Source: Flavobacteriaceae bacterium (GTDB taxonomy: Bacteria > Bacteroidota > Bacteroidia > Flavobacteriales > Flavobacteriaceae). Taken from it: a stretch of DNA of 6,278 nucleotides. Below the pieces are notes generated by a model, which saw nothing but the letters and a program-made list of their open reading frames with translations, made no database searches and was not told the DNA's origin. The position numbers were made by a program, and so were the translations under genes. This document shows, one piece after another, positions 6,205-6,278 of the stretch. The stretch spans positions 1 to 6,278 of the forward strand of contig JABSPN010000188.1 in assembly GCA_013214425.1 (NCBI GenBank), written 5' to 3'. The first letter of the stretch is position 1. The number at the start of each line of letters is the position of its first letter.

Positions 6205-6278
6205 TTTTCTAATACCTCTTCAAGCGTTACACCTGTACATCCATTAGGAAAAGCTATCCCCAGCAAAGAAGATATCGT
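6201..6278 (-). CDS. C-terminal end of probable alkaline phosphatase-like protein (partial)
   Basis: The complementary strand is open from the right edge for 25 codons and ends in TAG at 6203-6201; the other two frames of that strand hit stops quickly. The peptide reads TISSLLGIAFPNGCTGVTL followed by EEVLEN. This resembles the C-terminal end of alkaline phosphatase/type I phosphodiesterase (sulfatase superfamily) proteins, where an Ala-Pro-Thr-Ile segment before a Leu-Leu-Gly-Ile-x-x-Pro-Asn-Gly stretch closes the domain. The family call is from memory of that pattern on a very short piece. It converges on the TPR gene, and the two stop codons share bases within CTAG. Confidence 0.6.
   Translation of the reverse strand, partial: TISSLLGIAFPNGCTGVTLEEVLEN

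Noticed and set aside
4068..6206. AACTAGT at the ends of both the lipoprotein and TPR genes as a shared repeat element
   Set aside because: Only seven bases match, and both copies consist of an Asn codon plus TAG stop, so coincidence explains it.
1..6278. CRISPR array, insertion sequence, tRNA or rRNA
   Set aside because: No spaced repeats, transposase motifs, terminal inverted repeats or structural RNA signatures were seen on either strand.

Overview
The window looks like chromosomal DNA from a member of the Bacteroidota, most likely a flavobacterium. It is AT-rich. Start codons follow A-rich leaders with no obvious Shine-Dalgarno. One intergenic gap carries a Bacteroidota-type -7 element (TAnnTTTG). 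Several proteins have forms typical of the phylum: a LytS/LytTR pair, a ProC with the TTPKGCT loop, a DUF6438 secreted protein and a secreted TPR protein. The taxon is inferred from these features; no marker gene is present.

Layout. (1) 1-1500: a two-component pair on the + strand. The 5' end of the LytS-type membrane histidine kinase lies off the left edge, and its stop overlaps the start of a LytTR response regulator by 4 bases. (2) 1535-2314: proC, which makes proline, behind its own probable promoter. (3) 2421-4073: a tight + strand cluster of a small SAM methyltransferase, a family 2 glycosyltransferase that seems to start at TTG four bases after the methyltransferase stop, and a 74-residue coiled-coil lipoprotein whose ATG overlaps the glycosyltransferase stop. 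(4) 4178-5134 and 5173-6204: two secreted proteins, one with an EF-hand-like loop and a C-terminal DUF6438 domain, the other with about five TPRs and an uncharacterised C-terminal region. (5) 6201-6278: the last 25 codons of a gene on the - strand, probably an alkaline-phosphatase-superfamily protein, whose stop codon overlaps the TPR gene's stop.

How they fit together. The kinase and regulator form a signalling unit whose target cannot be read from this window. proC is ordinary housekeeping. The methyltransferase, glycosyltransferase and lipoprotein are coupled tightly enough to be one operon, suggesting a cell-envelope or glycan-modifying role (inference). The most unusual items are the Lpp-like size and heptad pattern of the small lipoprotein, the non-ATG start of the glycosyltransferase, and the two-part DUF6438 protein. 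I see no mobile element, CRISPR array, RNA gene or defence system, and no clear case for a wholly new system. No stretch over 300 bases lacks a gene.
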